DNA from: Saccharomyces mikatae IFO 1815
Lineage: Eukaryota > Ascomycota > Saccharomycetes > Saccharomycetales > Saccharomycetaceae
Direction of reading: 5' to 3'
Length of the DNA: 64,000 bases
Assembly (NCBI RefSeq): GCF_947241705.1
Contig: NC_079259.1
Location: 682,001-746,000, forward strand
Made by a program: the position numbers and the translations under genes. Of this stretch, positions 63,701 through 64,000 are shown piece by piece. Numbering within the stretch: the first letter of the stretch is position 1; the number at the start of each line of letters is the position of its first letter. The notes under the pieces were generated by a model. It was given only the letters and a program-made list of their open reading frames with translations. It searched no databases and was not told the DNA's origin.

Positions 63701-64000
63701 GTTGATGACTCGAAAAACCCATCAAGCAATGATGATCAATCTTTAAACACGACGAGGAGTAACTCAACCACAACTTCGAGCATGTTTACTGATGCATTGG
63801 ATGATAATATCGAAGAATTTAATGATACCGAATTTGAACGTAATGATGACATTACCGATATAATTTCAAAATCATCTACGGTAAAGGATGTAGTTCACCT
63901 TGCCCCTACGTACCAAACCATCAAAAGTTCTGCTGAAGAATTAGGTTACAAGTTAGTTCCAATTGAGAGCTCAGGTATGAATCCCGTAAGCATAGACACT
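57794..64000 (+). CDS. NUM1: Num1 cortical anchor protein, N-terminal 2069 codons (3' end outside window)
   Basis: The ATG at 57794 opens a frame still open at 64000. Num1 sits in cortical patches, tethers mitochondria (with Mdm36) and captures dynein during nuclear migration. The N-terminus (MSQDNRHRKIDDRNG...) is polar. A long coiled coil (about 95-300) matches the mitochondria-binding/self-assembly region. An acidic patch QEDIFDIVADID near 313-324 resembles an FFAT-like ER-contact motif. From about 370 onward the chain is built of degenerate repeats of pattern P-x3-(Y/F)-(L/I), interrupted at codons 595-1524 by a near-identical nested repeat array (59576-62365). After the array, degenerate repeats continue to a Ser/Thr/Asp-rich stretch (about 1975-2010). 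The C-terminal PH domain, which binds PI(4,5)P2, must lie past the window. Confidence 0.95.
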   Translation, partial: MSQDNRHRKIDDRNGAGEHNANIIHDQSAQKKVGINNVTRASNSEVSESDSDSEIEKPKCFSISNILSKRETKDVLPEFAGSSSHNGVLTANSSKDMNFTLELSENLLVECRKLQSSNDDKNEQIKSLKQINESLNGKIEEMDNQKKYIMKELDSIKDLNWDLESKLANLSVECKHLKELRRKTEKSWNDEKESLRNLKTDIEILTLTKNGMENDLHSQKLYYEREVTELKERIVDLNNENDKLIISASDLTSEINSLRSDKAERIEIRKQLDNAKKSIHSLKSKLQKKYCHKKHFSNNTVASDSDSGCTSSQEDIFDIVADIDQIIEAHPSVEDLSEDLVKEYSEKNNLTLLSNDSYSNLLQRTKCTYKPKDDELMTKEVAKNLNIFALPNDDNYNKKEFSLESQIKYLEASGHKVLPQEEFTNLKRSVSNPSYSYLKEKLQASKKIPVDQSTFSLLEEPTIDFLLPLASKIDCLVIPTKDYNNFYEAVKHPSVEQVKEYLAANKDIESTISKWLEKKNDCKLINNNVYSSLVDKVETPSKQYLSSKAKEYDLVLIDNKTLEALKNPTIEVIKDTISASDFLILKKEDYEHPPLAYLVEHAKNTNYHMLSETAYQGLVRYKETPDIEFMKEKSAQLGHTVVSNETYAELQNKYSEVEGKHSELQNKHSELENKHSEVESKHSELQNKHSELENKHSEVEGKHSELQNKFSEAEKQLEQPTLAYLVEHAKNTNYHMLSETAYQGLVRYKETPDIEFMKEKSAQLGHTVVSNETYAELQNKYSEVEGNYSELQNKHSEVESKHSELQNKYSEVESKHSELQNKFSEAEKQLEQPTLAYLVEHAKNTNYHMLSETAYQGLVRYKETPDIEFMKEKSAQLGHTVVSNETYAALQNKYSELENKHSEVESKHSELQNKHSELQNKYSEVESKHSELQNKYSEVESKHSELQNKFSEAEKQLEQPTLAYLVEHAKNTNYHMLSETAYQGLVRYKETPDIEFMKEKSAQLGHTVVSNETYAALQNKYSELENKHSEVESKHSELQNKHSELENKHSEVEGNYSELQNKHSEVEGNYSELENKHSEVESKHSELQNKHSEVEGNYSELQNKHSELQNKHSELENKYSEVESKHSELQNKHSEVEGDYSELQNKHSELQNKHSELQNKHSEVEGNYSELQNKYSEVESKHSELQNKYSEVESKHSELQNKYSEVESKHSELQNKHSEVESNYSELQNKYSEVESKHSELQNKFSEAEKQLEQPTLAYLVEHAKNTNYHMLSETAYQGLVRYKETPDIEFMKEKSAQLGHTVVSNETYAELQNKYSEVEGNYSELQNKHSEVEGNYSELENKHSEVESKHSELQNKHSEVEGDYSELQNKHSELQNKHSELQNKYSEVEGKHSELQNKFSEAEKQLEQPTLAYLVEHAKNTNYHMLSETAYQGLVRYKETPDIEFMKEKSAQLGHTVVSNETYAELQNKYSELENKHSEVESKHSELQNKHSELQNKYSEVEGNYSVLQNKYSEAENQLEHPPLAYLVEHVEELQQKIIPASDWNTLSNPTLEYLTSKLHSLQYDVIPHDSYIELKRIVEEPDVNVLESKLNGYNIIDTLAYNELIINSTSPTLEFIKEKAESKGYMLIEAHKYLDLNRIATNPSEEDIVDICKQRGCYALKFEEYEKLKNCIQNPSKKYIKEKAILFDLMPIDKTEYQTMKDKLSNKDSLIASVKDLGFVPISAPQLASLEKSSLQNSTLSDIESKLKSLGYVAITKGNLANMEKRAVESISKGDVLNLCSKFSLIPLSAEEYDEMKKENGRNLNELSNPSIDFLKKKCENNGSILTNESIHKEKQETLENPAYEFILEKALALGYELISKVELARMKQEISSHSIKLMQEEATHRSMVLLKNEEMKNLCNKIEHPSLTYLTEKAAGMNKILIDQVTNTESTYSNRKDLEEYCHRLNLVLVDEDEYTVLKDLLEELNVDDSKNPSSNDDQSLNTTRSNSTTTSSMFTDALDDNIEEFNDTEFERNDDITDIISKSSTVKDVVHLAPTYQTIKSSAEELGYKLVPIESSGMNPVSIDT
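59576..62365 (+). repeat. NUM1: Two-level tandem repeat array in NUM1 (six core units, 84 heptads)
   Basis: Six copies of a 57-residue core (LAYLVEHAKNTNYHMLSETA ... HTVVSNETY, plus the EQPT leading to the next copy) begin at 59576, 59957, 60296, 60677, 61562 and 62027. Between cores run 7-residue (21-bp) units of types SELQNKH, SELENKH, SEVESKH, SEVEGNY and SEVEGKH. Unit lengths are 127, 113, 127, 295, 155 and 113 codons, which equal 57 + 7n with n = 10, 8, 10, 34, 14 and 8. The reading frame is never broken. With H/Y/F at position a and L/V at d, the heptads suit a coiled coil. The cores are nearly identical at DNA level, a sign of recent duplication or gene conversion. Confidence 0.95.

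Overview
This window is nuclear DNA from a Saccharomyces yeast, from the right arm of the chromosome corresponding to S. cerevisiae chromosome IV. The order and strands KIN1-INO2-YDR124W-ECM18-SWF1-ARO1-MTC5-SAC6-FIN1-YDR131C-MRX16-CCW22-YCF1-RGP1-HPR1-RUB1-MTQ2-DOP1-PEX7-SAN1-MKC7-TAF12-SWI5-EKI1-KGD2-NUM1 match the S. cerevisiae YDR122W-YDR150W block as I remember it. The proteins differ from my recollection of S. cerevisiae by roughly 5% in conserved enzymes such as ARO1 and much more in INO2, SAN1 or FIN1. The source is therefore probably a sister species (S. paradoxus, S. mikatae, S. kudriavzevii or similar). I cannot fix the species without alignment.

Layout. 1-7.0 kb: 3' end of the KIN1 kinase, the phospholipid regulator INO2, the uncharacterised YDR124W, the alpha/beta-hydrolase ECM18 and the palmitoyltransferase SWF1. 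7.2-18.1 kb: the pentafunctional ARO1, the SEA-complex gene MTC5 and the intron-containing fimbrin SAC6. 18.4-25.7 kb: FIN1, an F-box gene, the BTB gene MRX16, an intact CCW22 wall-protein gene with a GC-rich upstream region, and one unassigned small ORF. 25.7-37.1 kb: the vacuolar ABC pump YCF1, RGP1, HPR1, intron-containing RUB1 and MTQ2. 37.1-50.6 kb: DOP1, PEX7, SAN1, MKC7 and TAF12. 50.8-57.3 kb: SWI5, EKI1 and KGD2. 57.8-64 kb: the start and repeat region of NUM1, open at the window edge.

Two genes have introns with classical yeast signals. SAC6 has a 7-codon first exon. RUB1 has a 75-nt intron with two candidate 3' AGs. Recognisable control sites include a perfect Gcn4 site before ARO1, an Mcm1+Fkh pair before SWI5, inositol-response elements before INO2 and EKI1, an overlapping uORF on INO2, a Yap1-type site before YCF1, CCAAT boxes before KGD2 and Reb1 sites before TAF12 and SAN1. 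INO2 and EKI1 plausibly form a regulator-target pair within the window.

The most striking structure is a two-level tandem repeat in NUM1. Six near-identical copies of a 57-residue core are separated by 10, 8, 10, 34, 14 and 8 copies of a 7-residue (21-bp) coiled-coil-like unit. The S. cerevisiae repeat, as I remember it, carries only one or two such heptads per core. I saw no tRNA, rRNA, Ty element, solo LTR or CRISPR array.
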